Shown here one piece after another: positions 8,546-15,537 of a DNA stretch of 37,184 bases. The DNA comes from Streptomyces griseorubiginosus (GTDB lineage: Bacteria > Actinomycetota > Actinomycetes > Streptomycetales > Streptomycetaceae): assembly GCF_017614965.1 (NCBI RefSeq), contig NZ_WVUG01000054.1, forward strand, positions 1-37,184, in the 5' to 3' direction. Below the pieces are notes generated by a model. The model was not told the origin of the DNA. It was given only the letters and a program-made list of their open reading frames with translations, and ran no database searches. Both the position numbers and the translations under genes were made by a program. Numbering within the stretch: the stretch's first letter is position 1; each line of letters begins with the position of its first letter.

Positions 8546-8629
8546 CGCCGCACTGGCCCGTTCGAGGCCGTGAACGCCGCTCGGGACGGCGTCGCTCAAT
8601 ATTCAAACAAGCTCGGAGCGTTCACCAGG

Positions 8630-8647
8630 GTTGCAAGGGGTTGCAAC
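8630..8647. promoter_or_regulatory. Candidate operator, inverted repeat GTTGCAA-N4-TTGCAAC
   Basis: A perfect 7-bp inverted repeat, GTTGCAA GGGG TTGCAAC, lies about 90 bp upstream of the GAF regulator start in GC-rich DNA, where such an AT-containing palindrome stands out. It could be an autoregulatory site of the downstream regulator. Confidence 0.45.
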
Positions 8648-8735
8648 TTGCTGCTGTCTGTGGCCGGACTGTGTCCGTCCGTCAACCGGGACCGGCACTA
8701 TGAGACGGACAGTCAAGACGACCCCGGGAGGATCA

Positions 8736-10052
8736 GTGGCACTCTCGCCGACGGACGTGGCGCAGCTCGCCGTGGTCGACGCGGCGCGTGCGGCGCGGGT
8801 ACTCAGCGAGGTCCGTTCCGCCACGCTCGCCGGCGGGCGCGGCCCCGTCGCCCCGCGCCCGGTGATCGAACAGTCCTGGGAGCGCATGCTGCGCGGCGGC
8901 ATCGATCCCGACCGGGACCGGCGCTCCGGCCTGCTCTCGCCCGAGGAGGTGCGCAGGCGCCGGGAGACCACGGAGCTGCGGCACGTCCTGCCCGTGCTGC
9001 GGGAGGGCCTGCTGTCGGTGGCGGACGTCGCCCACCACATCATGGTGGTCGCCGACCAGGACGGCCGGGTGCTGTGGCGGGAGGGCAGCCCCGCGGTGCT
9101 GCGCCGGGCCGACGGGCTCGGCTTCGAACTGGGCGCGGACTGGCGGGAGGACGTCGTCGGCACCAACGGCATCGGCACCCCGGCGGTGGTACGGCGGCCC
9201 GTGCAGGTCTTCGGCTCGGAGCACTTCGTGCGCTCGCAGACGAGCTGGACGTGCAGCGGCGCCCCGATCACCGATCCGCGTGACGGCCGGCTGCTCGGCG
9301 TGGTGGACGTCAGCGGGCCGCTGGAGACGATGCACCCGGCGACGCTCGCCTGGGTCGACTCGGTGGCCAAGCTCGCCGAGTCCCGGTTGCGCGAGCTGCA
9401 TCTGGGGTCGCTGGAGCGGCTGCGGGCCACGGCGGCCCCGGTGCTGGCCCGGCTGAGCGGGCAGGCCCTGGTGGTGGACCGGGACGGCTGGACGGCCGCG
9501 GTCACCGGGATGCCGTACACCGGTCGGATCGCCCTGCCCAAGTCCCTGTCGCCGGGCCGCCGGTGGCTGCCGCCGCTCGGGCTGTGCTCGGTGGAGCCGC
9601 TGGCCGGGGGCTGGTTGGTGCGCGCCTCGGCCGAGCCGGGGCCGCGGACGGCCACCCGGGTCGTGCTGGACCTCTCGCAGCCGCGCCGCTGGTCGGTGAC
9701 GGTGTCCGGGAGCGCCGGCTCCTGGAGCCGTGAACTGAGTCCTCGGCACGCCGAGTTGCTGTACCTGCTGGCGCTGCGGCGGGGCGGGCACAGTGCCGCG
9801 GGGCTGGCCGAGGAGGTGTTCGGCGACCCCGCGCGCACGGTGACCGTGCGCGCCGAGATGTCCCGGGTGCGGCGCTACTTGGGCGGTGTGCTGGAGCACC
9901 GCCCGTACCGCTTCGGGGAGGACTCGGAGGTGGAAGTGGTGCTGCCGGACGATCCGCGCGATCTGCTGCCGCACTCGACGGCGCCCGCGGTCGTGGGCGC
10001 GCGGACGACGGACGGGATGCCCCGAATGTGTCCTTCCGGTCCCACGGAGTGA
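8736..10052 (+). CDS. GAF-domain transcriptional regulator with C-terminal winged helix
   Basis: This 438-residue protein has an N-terminal helical segment (IEQSWERMLRGGIDPD) and a GAF-type sensor at about residues 90-210. The sensor shares VVGTNGIGT and GAPITDPRDGRLLGVVDVSG with AcoR-type activators. Unlike AcoR it lacks the sigma-54 AAA+ domain. The C-terminus (about 335-400, with LSPRHAELLYLLALRRGG and VRAEMSRVRRYLGG) reads as a winged helix of the OmpR/SARP kind. It probably binds a small molecule and controls transcription; the ligand is unknown. GTG 8736 was chosen because GGAG lies 5 nt before it; an in-frame ATG at 8700 would add 12 residues. A GTTGCAA palindrome upstream may be its own operator. 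No obvious target operon, such as an aldehyde dehydrogenase, is next to it. Confidence 0.8.
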   Translation: MALSPTDVAQLAVVDAARAARVLSEVRSATLAGGRGPVAPRPVIEQSWERMLRGGIDPDRDRRSGLLSPEEVRRRRETTELRHVLPVLREGLLSVADVAHHIMVVADQDGRVLWREGSPAVLRRADGLGFELGADWREDVVGTNGIGTPAVVRRPVQVFGSEHFVRSQTSWTCSGAPITDPRDGRLLGVVDVSGPLETMHPATLAWVDSVAKLAESRLRELHLGSLERLRATAAPVLARLSGQALVVDRDGWTAAVTGMPYTGRIALPKSLSPGRRWLPPLGLCSVEPLAGGWLVRASAEPGPRTATRVVLDLSQPRRWSVTVSGSAGSWSRELSPRHAELLYLLALRRGGHSAAGLAEEVFGDPARTVTVRAEMSRVRRYLGGVLEHRPYRFGEDSEVEVVLPDDPRDLLPHSTAPAVVGARTTDGMPRMCPSGPTE

Positions 10053-10199
10053 CCGTGACGCACCATCTTCCGCATATTTGCAGGGTCTTCGTGCCGAGCC
10101 GCCCTTGACTGCCGTAGCATCCCTCTACGGGCCACCCCACCTGCGCCTTTGGTCAACACAAGGACCATTGGCCGCAGTTGGCTCGCCTCGGGAGGACCT

Positions 10200-11474
10200 A
10201 TGAAGAGTCGTGGCAGGCACCGTCGGCAGAAGCGCGGCCGCGCGCTGCGCGCTTTCCTCGCCGGGACCGCCCTCGCGCTCACCGCGGCCGCCACCATGAT
10301 CAGCGCCTCGCAGGCCACGGTGAGTGAGGACCCGGGCGGTCTGAAGGCGCTCGACACGGCCGGGACCTCTCGTTTCCCGCTTCAGGAGCACCTGGTCCCG
10401 CGGGCCGCCCTGGACCGGCTCGCCTCGGCGATGGGCAGACCCGTCGGGGTGCGCTCCGTCCTCGCGGACACCGACCGCTCGCTGCGCACCCCGGCCGACT
10501 GCACGACCGCCGACCGCTCGGCGCTGCCGGTCGAACCGGCGGCCACGCGCGCGTACTGCTGGGACGCCGCCGACACCCGCGGCTGGCGGGCCGGCGCGGT
10601 GACGACCTCCGGGGACGCCGACGACGACGGCCACTGGGGCGACGACCGGGTGATCCTCTCCGGCTGGAGCCACGACACCGGCCGCGCGGGCAGGCCGGGC
10701 CCGGCCCGGGTCGCCTTCGTCAACGCCGACGACCCGGACCACCTCACCTACACCTGGGCCCTGCTGGCCGTGCCGACCGACGGCGGCCGCAACTACACGG
10801 GCCTGGCCTCCACCGTCTCGGGACTGGTCTGGTACCAGGACAAGCTGCTGGTCACCACCGCCGAGGGCCTGTACGTCTACGATCTGCGGCGCGTCCAGCG
10901 GGCCTCGGTGGACAGCGACCGGGTGGGCAGGGTCCACGGCGGCTGGTCGGCGTACGGCGCCCGCTATGTGCTGCCCGCCGTGGGGTCGTACGCGCTCGGC
11001 CGGGGCACCCCGCGCCCGGCGGCCGTCTCCCTCGACCGCAGCACCGCACCCGACAGCCTGGTGGCGAGCGAGGCGGTGCCCGCGAACAGCGACCGGCCCA
11101 CCCGACTGTGGCGCTACCGCTTCAGCAGCGATCCCGCCCGCGCCGGCCTGCTGGCCACCGACAGCGAGGGACGGGCGGTCGCCAGCGAGGCGTACGAGAC
11201 GAAGACGACCGGCATCGCCGGCGTCCTGTCGTACGGCTCCGACTGGTATCTGGACCGGCCGTCCGACAGTCGAGACGACCGGGGCACCCTCTGGCGGCAG
11301 AACCGGCAGGACGCGAAGGCCACCGAGTGCGGTTCGGACGACTCGCACCACTGCTGGGGCGGCCGGGCGGGCTCGCTGTCCTTCTGGGAGGAGACCGGCG
11401 AGGTCTGGTCCCAGTCGGGGCGGATGCTGTACGCGCTGCCGCTGAGCTCGATCGACAGATCCCTGGCCGAATGA
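10200..11474 (+). CDS. Secreted protein of unknown function
   Basis: The 424-residue product begins with a basic region (MKSRGRHRRQKRGRALRAF) followed by a hydrophobic core and an Ala-rich cleavage region near residues 35-42, a typical Sec signal peptide. The mature part has no motif I recognise. It contains recurrent strand-like segments with aromatic residues (LTYTWALLAVP, GLYVYDLRRVQ, LWRYRFSSDP, LWRQNRQD), which suggests a beta-propeller-like fold; this is an impression from the sequence only. A few Cys residues (DCTT, YCWD, ECGSDDSHHCW) could form disulfides. ATG 10200 follows GGGAGGA at good spacing. Upstream lie a TTGACT element (10105-10110) and an inverted repeat CCGTAG-N7-CTACGG (10112-10130). 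The GNAT gene follows 13 bp downstream. Confidence 0.78.
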   Translation: MKSRGRHRRQKRGRALRAFLAGTALALTAAATMISASQATVSEDPGGLKALDTAGTSRFPLQEHLVPRAALDRLASAMGRPVGVRSVLADTDRSLRTPADCTTADRSALPVEPAATRAYCWDAADTRGWRAGAVTTSGDADDDGHWGDDRVILSGWSHDTGRAGRPGPARVAFVNADDPDHLTYTWALLAVPTDGGRNYTGLASTVSGLVWYQDKLLVTTAEGLYVYDLRRVQRASVDSDRVGRVHGGWSAYGARYVLPAVGSYALGRGTPRPAAVSLDRSTAPDSLVASEAVPANSDRPTRLWRYRFSSDPARAGLLATDSEGRAVASEAYETKTTGIAGVLSYGSDWYLDRPSDSRDDRGTLWRQNRQDAKATECGSDDSHHCWGGRAGSLSFWEETGEVWSQSGRMLYALPLSSIDRSLAE

Positions 11475-11487
11475 TTTTCTGGCGGGC

Positions 11488-12060
11488 ATGACGAACATCC
11501 CCGTGACCACCTGGTCGCTGGAGCAGACCGCCCCGACCGACCTCCTGCCGGCCGCAGCGCCCGAGGGGGACGTGCGGATCGTCCGCTCCGAGGTGCCCTC
11601 CCCCGAGTTCAGCCGTTTCCTGTACGCGTCCGTCGGCGGTGACATCCGCTGGATCGACCGGCTCGGCTGGAGCCACGCGCGATGGCTGGAGCACCTTCGG
11701 CGGCCGGGCGTGGAGACCTGGGTCGCCCACGACCGGGGCACGCCCGCCGGTTACGTGGAGCTGGAGCCGCAGGACGACGGCGTCGTGGAGATCGTCTACT
11801 TCGGGCTGATCCCGGCCTTCCGCGGCCGGCGCATCGGCGGGCACCTACTGTCGTACGGCGCCGCCCGCGCCTGGGACCTCGCGGACCGCTGGCCGGGGCT
11901 GGCCGCGACCAAGCGGGTCTGGTTGCATACGTGCAGCCTGGACGGGGAGCATGCGATGGACAACTACCTCCGGCGGGGCTTCAAGCTCTTCGACACCAAG
12001 GTCGAGGAGCAGCCGGAGGTGGCCGCACCGGGTCCCTGGCCGGGGGCATACCGCGTCTGA
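11488..12060 (+). CDS. GNAT family N-acetyltransferase
   Basis: This 190-residue protein has the GNAT core: GTPAGYVELEPQ (motif C/D region), VEIVYFGLIPAFRGRRIGGHLLSYGA with the acetyl-CoA pyrophosphate-binding R-G-R-R-I-G-G segment (motif A), and AMDNYLRRGFKLFDT (motif B). It is predicted to transfer an acetyl group from acetyl-CoA to an amine; the substrate cannot be inferred. It starts 13 bp after the secreted-protein gene and ends about 45 bp before the palindromic region ahead of the sulfur operon. Such a gene sits near the sulfite reductase gene in other Streptomyces as I recall, but a role in sulfur metabolism is not shown by the sequence. Confidence 0.85.
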   Translation: MTNIPVTTWSLEQTAPTDLLPAAAPEGDVRIVRSEVPSPEFSRFLYASVGGDIRWIDRLGWSHARWLEHLRRPGVETWVAHDRGTPAGYVELEPQDDGVVEIVYFGLIPAFRGRRIGGHLLSYGAARAWDLADRWPGLAATKRVWLHTCSLDGEHAMDNYLRRGFKLFDTKVEEQPEVAAPGPWPGAYRV

Positions 12061-12104
12061 CCTGCGCGGACAAGAGTACGTACGGCGCATGTGATCGACG
12101 ACAC

Positions 12105-12190
12105 CCTTGTCTCATCGAACGAGACAAGGATGTCCGCATGGCGGACGAAGCTGGACTGTGTCCAGACTGCCATGACACGCTTCCGTCATG
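12105..12190. promoter_or_regulatory. Cluster of four perfect inverted repeats upstream of the sulfur operon
   Basis: Four perfect inverted repeats lie head to tail: CCTTGTCTC-N7-GAGACAAGG (12105-12129), GTCCGC-N3-GCGGAC (12132-12146), CTGGAC-N3-GTCCAG (12151-12165) and CATGAC-N8-GTCATG (12171-12190). The first is the strongest, with 9-bp arms. They are either operators at the sulfur operon promoter or, if transcribed, consecutive hairpins. If the leader peptide at 12188 is leaderless, TGGACT (12152-12157) and CACGCT (12176-12181), 18 nt apart, would be weak -35/-10 candidates and the third repeat would overlap the -35. Confidence 0.6.
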
Positions 12191-12271
12191 TCTGGAACTG
12201 GAATTGCCTTGGTGAGTCGGCGGCACGTCGACCTCGGCCGCATGTCCAGCGCCATCTGTCCGGCGAGCTGA
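12188..12271 (+). CDS. Cysteine-type leader peptide upstream of sulfite reductase
   Basis: This 27-codon reading frame encodes a peptide starting MSGTGIALVSRRHVDLGR and ending SSAICPAS. The RRHVDL...SSAIC pattern is that of the short proteins annotated as putative leader peptide ahead of sulfur genes in Streptomyces (recognised from memory). In mycobacteria, Cys-containing leader peptides attenuate sulfur genes in response to cysteine. Here the single Cys codon (TGT) lies four codons before the stop, a suitable place for a ribosome to stall when Cys-tRNA is short. No good Shine-Dalgarno sequence precedes the ATG, so translation may be leaderless. The stop is 128 nt before the sulfite reductase start, and two equal-armed hairpins lie in that gap. 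Overlapping frames starting at 12130 and 12138 (the latter has three Cys codons) are alternatives. Confidence 0.72.
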   Translation: MSGTGIALVSRRHVDLGRMSSAICPAS

Positions 12272-12314
12272 CAGCCACAGCGAAGCCCGACATCTCCTGA
12301 CATTCCCTCTCTTT

Positions 12315-12356
12315 TGCGCAACGTCGCGCACGTATGCCCATGCGCCCGAACGCGCA
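12315..12356 (+). promoter_or_regulatory. Twin hairpins with identical arms between leader and sirA
   Basis: TGCGC-N6-GCGCA occurs twice, at 12315-12330 and 12341-12356. Because the arms are identical, the first 5' arm can pair with either 3' arm, which allows alternative RNA folds between the leader peptide and the sirA ribosome-binding site (GAAGGA, 12384-12389). The stems are short, so this is suggestive only. Confidence 0.35.
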
Positions 12357-12399
12357 GGTCAGAGCCGAATTCCCGCCTGTCCCGAAGGACGTAACCACC

Positions 12400-14097
12400 A
12401 TGGCCGCCACCCCGCAGAAGCCCGCCGCCGCGCCAGTCCGCCGCAAGGTGAGCCGTCACCGCGGTGAGGGCCAGTGGGCGATGGGGCACTACACCCCCCT
12501 CAACGGCAACGAGCAGTTCAAGAAGGACGACGACGGTCTCAATGTGCGGACACGCATTGAGACGATCTACTCCAAGCGGGGCTTCGACTCCATCGACCCC
12601 AACGACCTGCGCGGGCGGATGCGCTGGTGGGGCCTGTACACCCAGCGCAAGCCCGGGATCGACGGCGGCAAGACCGCGATCCTGGAGCCGGAGGAGCTGG
12701 ACGACAAGTACTTCATGCTGCGGGTGCGGATCGACGGCGGCCGCCTCACGACCCAGCAGCTGCGGGTGATCGGTGGGATCTCCGAGGAGTTCGCGCGGGG
12801 CAGCGCGGACATCACCGACCGGCAGAACATCCAGCTGCACTGGATCCGCATCGAGGACGTCCCGGAGATCTGGAACCGCCTGGAGGCGGTCGGGCTGTCG
12901 ACCACCGAGGCCTGTGGCGACTGCCCGCGTGTCGTCATCGGCTCGCCGGTCGCCGGCATCGCCGAGGACGAGATCATCGACGGCACCTGGGCGATCGACG
13001 AGATCCACGACCGTTACATCGGCAGCAAGGAGTTCTCCAACCTGCCGCGCAAGTTCAAGACGGCGATCTCCGGTTCCCCCCTCCTCGACGTGGTCCACGA
13101 GATCAACGACATCGCCTTCGTGGGCGTCGAACACCCCGAGCACGGCCCCGGGTTCGACCTCTGGGTCGGCGGCGGCCTGTCCACCAACCCGAAGATCGGC
13201 GTCCGGCTCGGCGCCTGGGTGCCGCTGGAGGAGGTCCCGGAGGTCTGGGCGGGCGTCGTCGGGATCTTCCGCGACTACGGTTACCGGCGCCTGCGCACCA
13301 GGGCCCGGCTGAAGTTCCTGGTCGCCGACTGGGGCGCGGAGAAGTTCCGGCAGGTGCTGGAGGAGCAGTACCTCAAGCGGACGCTCGTCGACGGTCCGGC
13401 GCCCGCCGAGCCGCTGCAGCGCTGGCGTGACCACGTCGGTGTGCACCGGCAGAAGGACGGCCGTTACTACGTCGGCTTCGCACCGCGCGTCGGCCGTGTC
13501 GACGGCACCACGCTCACCAAGATCGCCGACCTGGCGGAGGCCCACGGCTCGGGCCGGGTGCGTACCACCGTCGAGCAGAAGATGATCGTCCTCGACGTCG
13601 AGGAGGAGCAGGTCGAGCCGCTGGTCGAGGCGCTGGAGGCGCTGGACCTGACGGCCAGGCCGTCGCCGTTCCGGCGCGGCACGATGGCCTGCACCGGCAT
13701 CGAGTACTGCAAGCTGGCGATCGTCGAGACCAAGGCCCGCGGCTCCCAGCTGATCGACGAACTCGAGCGCCGCATCCCGGAGTTCGACGAGCCGATCACC
13801 ATCAACCTCAACGGCTGCCCGAACGCCTGCGCCCGTATCCAGGTGGCGGACATCGGTCTCAAGGGGCAGTTGGTCCTCGACAAGGACGGCAACCAGGTCG
13901 AGGGCTACCAGGTGCACCTCGGTGGCGCGCTCGGCCTGGAGGCCGGGTTCGGGCGCAAGGTGCGCGGCCTGAAGGTCACCGCCGAGGAGCTGCCCGACTA
14001 CGTCGAGCGCGTTCTGAAGCGGTTCCAGGACGAGCGCGAGGACGGCGAGCGGTTCGCCGCCTGGGCCGCGCGCGCCTCCGAGGAGGCCCTGTCGTGA
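12400..14097 (+). CDS. sirA: Ferredoxin-type sulfite reductase (siroheme/4Fe-4S)
   Basis: The 565-residue enzyme reduces sulfite to sulfide by six electrons in the cytoplasm. The cluster and siroheme ligands are visible as ACTGIEYC (C-x5-C, near residues 430-437) and LNGCPNACAR (C-x3-C, near 470-475). The two pseudo-symmetric nitrite/sulfite reductase ferredoxin-like halves are recognisable, the first around GRMRWWGLYTQRKPG and TDRQNIQLHWI. The nitrite and sulfite reductases of this family look alike. The sulfate-activation genes directly downstream decide for sulfite, in line with what is known for the S. coelicolor homologue SCO6102. ATG 12400 follows GAAGGA by 10 nt and gives the usual N-terminus MAATPQKPAAAPVRRKVSRH; an in-frame ATG at 12334 would place the start within the leader region. 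The stop overlaps the next start (GTGA). Confidence 0.93.
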   Translation: MAATPQKPAAAPVRRKVSRHRGEGQWAMGHYTPLNGNEQFKKDDDGLNVRTRIETIYSKRGFDSIDPNDLRGRMRWWGLYTQRKPGIDGGKTAILEPEELDDKYFMLRVRIDGGRLTTQQLRVIGGISEEFARGSADITDRQNIQLHWIRIEDVPEIWNRLEAVGLSTTEACGDCPRVVIGSPVAGIAEDEIIDGTWAIDEIHDRYIGSKEFSNLPRKFKTAISGSPLLDVVHEINDIAFVGVEHPEHGPGFDLWVGGGLSTNPKIGVRLGAWVPLEEVPEVWAGVVGIFRDYGYRRLRTRARLKFLVADWGAEKFRQVLEEQYLKRTLVDGPAPAEPLQRWRDHVGVHRQKDGRYYVGFAPRVGRVDGTTLTKIADLAEAHGSGRVRTTVEQKMIVLDVEEEQVEPLVEALEALDLTARPSPFRRGTMACTGIEYCKLAIVETKARGSQLIDELERRIPEFDEPITINLNGCPNACARIQVADIGLKGQLVLDKDGNQVEGYQVHLGGALGLEAGFGRKVRGLKVTAEELPDYVERVLKRFQDEREDGERFAAWAARASEEALS

Positions 14098-14273
14098 GCG
14101 AGCGGGCCGCCCCCTTCTACTGCCCCTACTGCGGCGACGAGGACCTGCGTCCGGCCGAGCAGGGCCACGGCGCCTGGGAATGCGCGGCGTGCAACCGGGC
14201 CTTCCAGTTGAAGTTCCTCGGGCTGCTCGCCCGGGGCCTTCAGCACTCCGAGGCAGCGGGAGACGAGATATGA
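14094..14273 (+). CDS. Small zinc-ribbon protein in the sulfur operon (59 aa)
   Basis: A 59-residue protein sits between sirA and cysH, coupled to both: its GTG start overlaps the sirA stop (GTGA) and its TGA overlaps the cysH ATG. It has two CxxC pairs, FYCPYCGDED near residues 10-13 and WECAACNRAF near 33-36, a classic four-Cys zinc ribbon or rubredoxin-like knuckle, followed by a short amphipathic tail. The strict coupling shows it is a real gene. Its function is unknown to me; it could bind zinc, help iron-sulfur or metal delivery to SirA or CysH, or act as an electron carrier. As I recall, a small hypothetical protein occupies this place in S. coelicolor too. Confidence 0.85.
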   Translation: MSERAAPFYCPYCGDEDLRPAEQGHGAWECAACNRAFQLKFLGLLARGLQHSEAAGDEI

Positions 14274-14980
14274 ACGCCGTGACGCGAGACCGTACGACAG
14301 AGGAGCTCAAGGCGCTCGCCGAGCAGGCGGGCCGCGATCTGGAGGACGCCTCCGCGCTGGAGATCCTCCAGTGGGCGGCTCAGACCTTCGGCAAGCGCTT
14401 CTGCGTGACCTCGTCGATGGAGGACGCGGTGGTCGCCCACCTCGCCTCCCGCGCGATGCCCGGCGTCGACGTCGTGTTCCTCGACACCGGTTACCACTTC
14501 GAGGAGACCATCGGCACCCGTGACGCGGTCGAGGCCGTGATGGACGTCAACGTCATCACCCTCACCCCGCGCCAGACGGTCGCCGAGCAGGACGCGGAGT
14601 ACGGCCCGAAGCTGCACGACCGCGACCCCGACCTGTGCTGCAAGCTGCGCAAGGTCCAGCCGCTGGAGCAGGGCCTGAGGAACTACACGGCCTGGGCGAC
14701 CGGTCTGCGCCGTGACGAGTCCCCGACCCGGGCGAACACCCCGGTCGTCGGCTGGGACGAGAAGCGGCAGAAGGTCAAGATCTCCCCGATCGCCCGCTGG
14801 AGCCAGGACGACGTGGACGCCTATGTGAGCGAACACGGCGTCCTGACCAACCCGTTGCTGATGGACGGCTACGCCTCCGTGGGCTGCGCCCCCTGCACCC
14901 GCCGGGTGCTCGAGGGCGAGGACGCGCGGGCCGGCCGCTGGGCGGGCCGGGCCAAGACCGAGTGCGGGCTGCACGAATGA
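14270..14980 (+). CDS. cysH: Adenylyl-sulfate (APS) reductase, 4Fe-4S type
   Basis: This 236-residue enzyme reduces adenylyl sulfate to sulfite and AMP using thioredoxin. It carries both Cys pairs that bind the 4Fe-4S cluster, C123-C124 (DLCCKLRKV) and C206-x2-C209 (GCAPCT), and the catalytic C232 in the C-terminal ECGLHE. The PP-motif region is RFCVTSSMEDAVV. The cluster Cys pairs mark APS-type rather than PAPS-type reductases. Start and stop are coupled by ATGA overlaps with the zinc-ribbon gene and cysC. The presence of cysC next door means PAPS can also be made, so substrate use in vivo is not fully settled by the sequence, though APS is favoured. Confidence 0.94.
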   Translation: MNAVTRDRTTEELKALAEQAGRDLEDASALEILQWAAQTFGKRFCVTSSMEDAVVAHLASRAMPGVDVVFLDTGYHFEETIGTRDAVEAVMDVNVITLTPRQTVAEQDAEYGPKLHDRDPDLCCKLRKVQPLEQGLRNYTAWATGLRRDESPTRANTPVVGWDEKRQKVKISPIARWSQDDVDAYVSEHGVLTNPLLMDGYASVGCAPCTRRVLEGEDARAGRWAGRAKTECGLHE

Positions 14981-15537
14981 CGACGACCGAGGAGTTGCAG
15001 GTGACGACCGGAGCCACCGTCTGGCTCACGGGTCTGCCGAGTGCTGGCAAGACCACCATCGCGTACGAACTGGCCGGCCGGCTGCGCGCCGAGGGCCATC
15101 GCGTCGAGGTGCTCGACGGCGACGAGATCCGCGAGTTCATCTCCGCGGGCCTCGGCTTCAGCCGCGAGGACCGGCACACCAACGTGCAGCGCATCGGCTT
15201 CCTCGCCGAACTGCTCGCCCGCAACGGCGTCAAGGCGCTGGTCCCGGTCATCGCGCCCTACGCCGACAGCCGGGACGCGGTCCGCAAGCGGCACCAGGAG
15301 AGCGGGGCGCCGTACATCGAGGTGCACGTGGCGACCCCGGTCGAGGTGTGCTCCGTACGCGATGTGAAGGGTCTGTACGCCAAGCAGGCGGCGGGTGAAC
15401 TGACCGGGCTGACGGGTGTGGACGACCCCTACGAGGAGCCCGAGTCGCCGGATCTGCGCATCGAGTCGCAGCACCAGACCGTCCAGGAGTCCGCGGCCGC
15501 GGTCCACGCGCTGCTCACCGAGAGGGGACTGGCATGA
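14977..15537 (+). CDS. cysC: Adenylyl-sulfate kinase
   Basis: The 186-residue P-loop kinase phosphorylates APS to PAPS. The Walker A motif is GLPSAGKTT (residues 19-27), and the APS-binding segment LDGDEIREFIS and RIGFLAELLARNG are present. It is a stand-alone CysC, not fused to CysN. It overlaps cysH and cysD by ATGA. Since the neighbouring reductase has the APS-type cluster ligands, its PAPS may serve sulfotransferases rather than sulfite production. ATG 14977 is taken; an in-frame GTG at 15001 would remove eight residues. Confidence 0.94.
   Translation: MTTTEELQVTTGATVWLTGLPSAGKTTIAYELAGRLRAEGHRVEVLDGDEIREFISAGLGFSREDRHTNVQRIGFLAELLARNGVKALVPVIAPYADSRDAVRKRHQESGAPYIEVHVATPVEVCSVRDVKGLYAKQAAGELTGLTGVDDPYEEPESPDLRIESQHQTVQESAAAVHALLTERGLA

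Larger units (their letters stand above)
8391..8735. other. Gene-free interval with repeat, hairpin and inverted repeat
   Basis: No convincing gene is seen in these 345 bases. They hold a Streptomyces dispersed repeat (8404-8460), a 10-bp-stem hairpin (8514-8545) and a GTTGCAA inverted repeat (8630-8647), each listed separately. The last lies about 90 bp before the regulator start at 8736. Confidence 0.7.

Noticed and set aside
10105..10131. TTGACT followed by CTACGG as a promoter of the secreted protein gene
   Set aside because: The spacer would be 14-15 bp and the -10 does not fit; only the -35-like box and a nearby inverted repeat are noted.
12130..12300. Small frames starting at 12130 (MSAWRTKLDCVQ...) and 12138 (MADEAGLCPDC...)
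   Set aside because: They overlap the palindromes and the better leader peptide; the second has a fair ribosome-binding site and three Cys codons and is kept only as an alternative.
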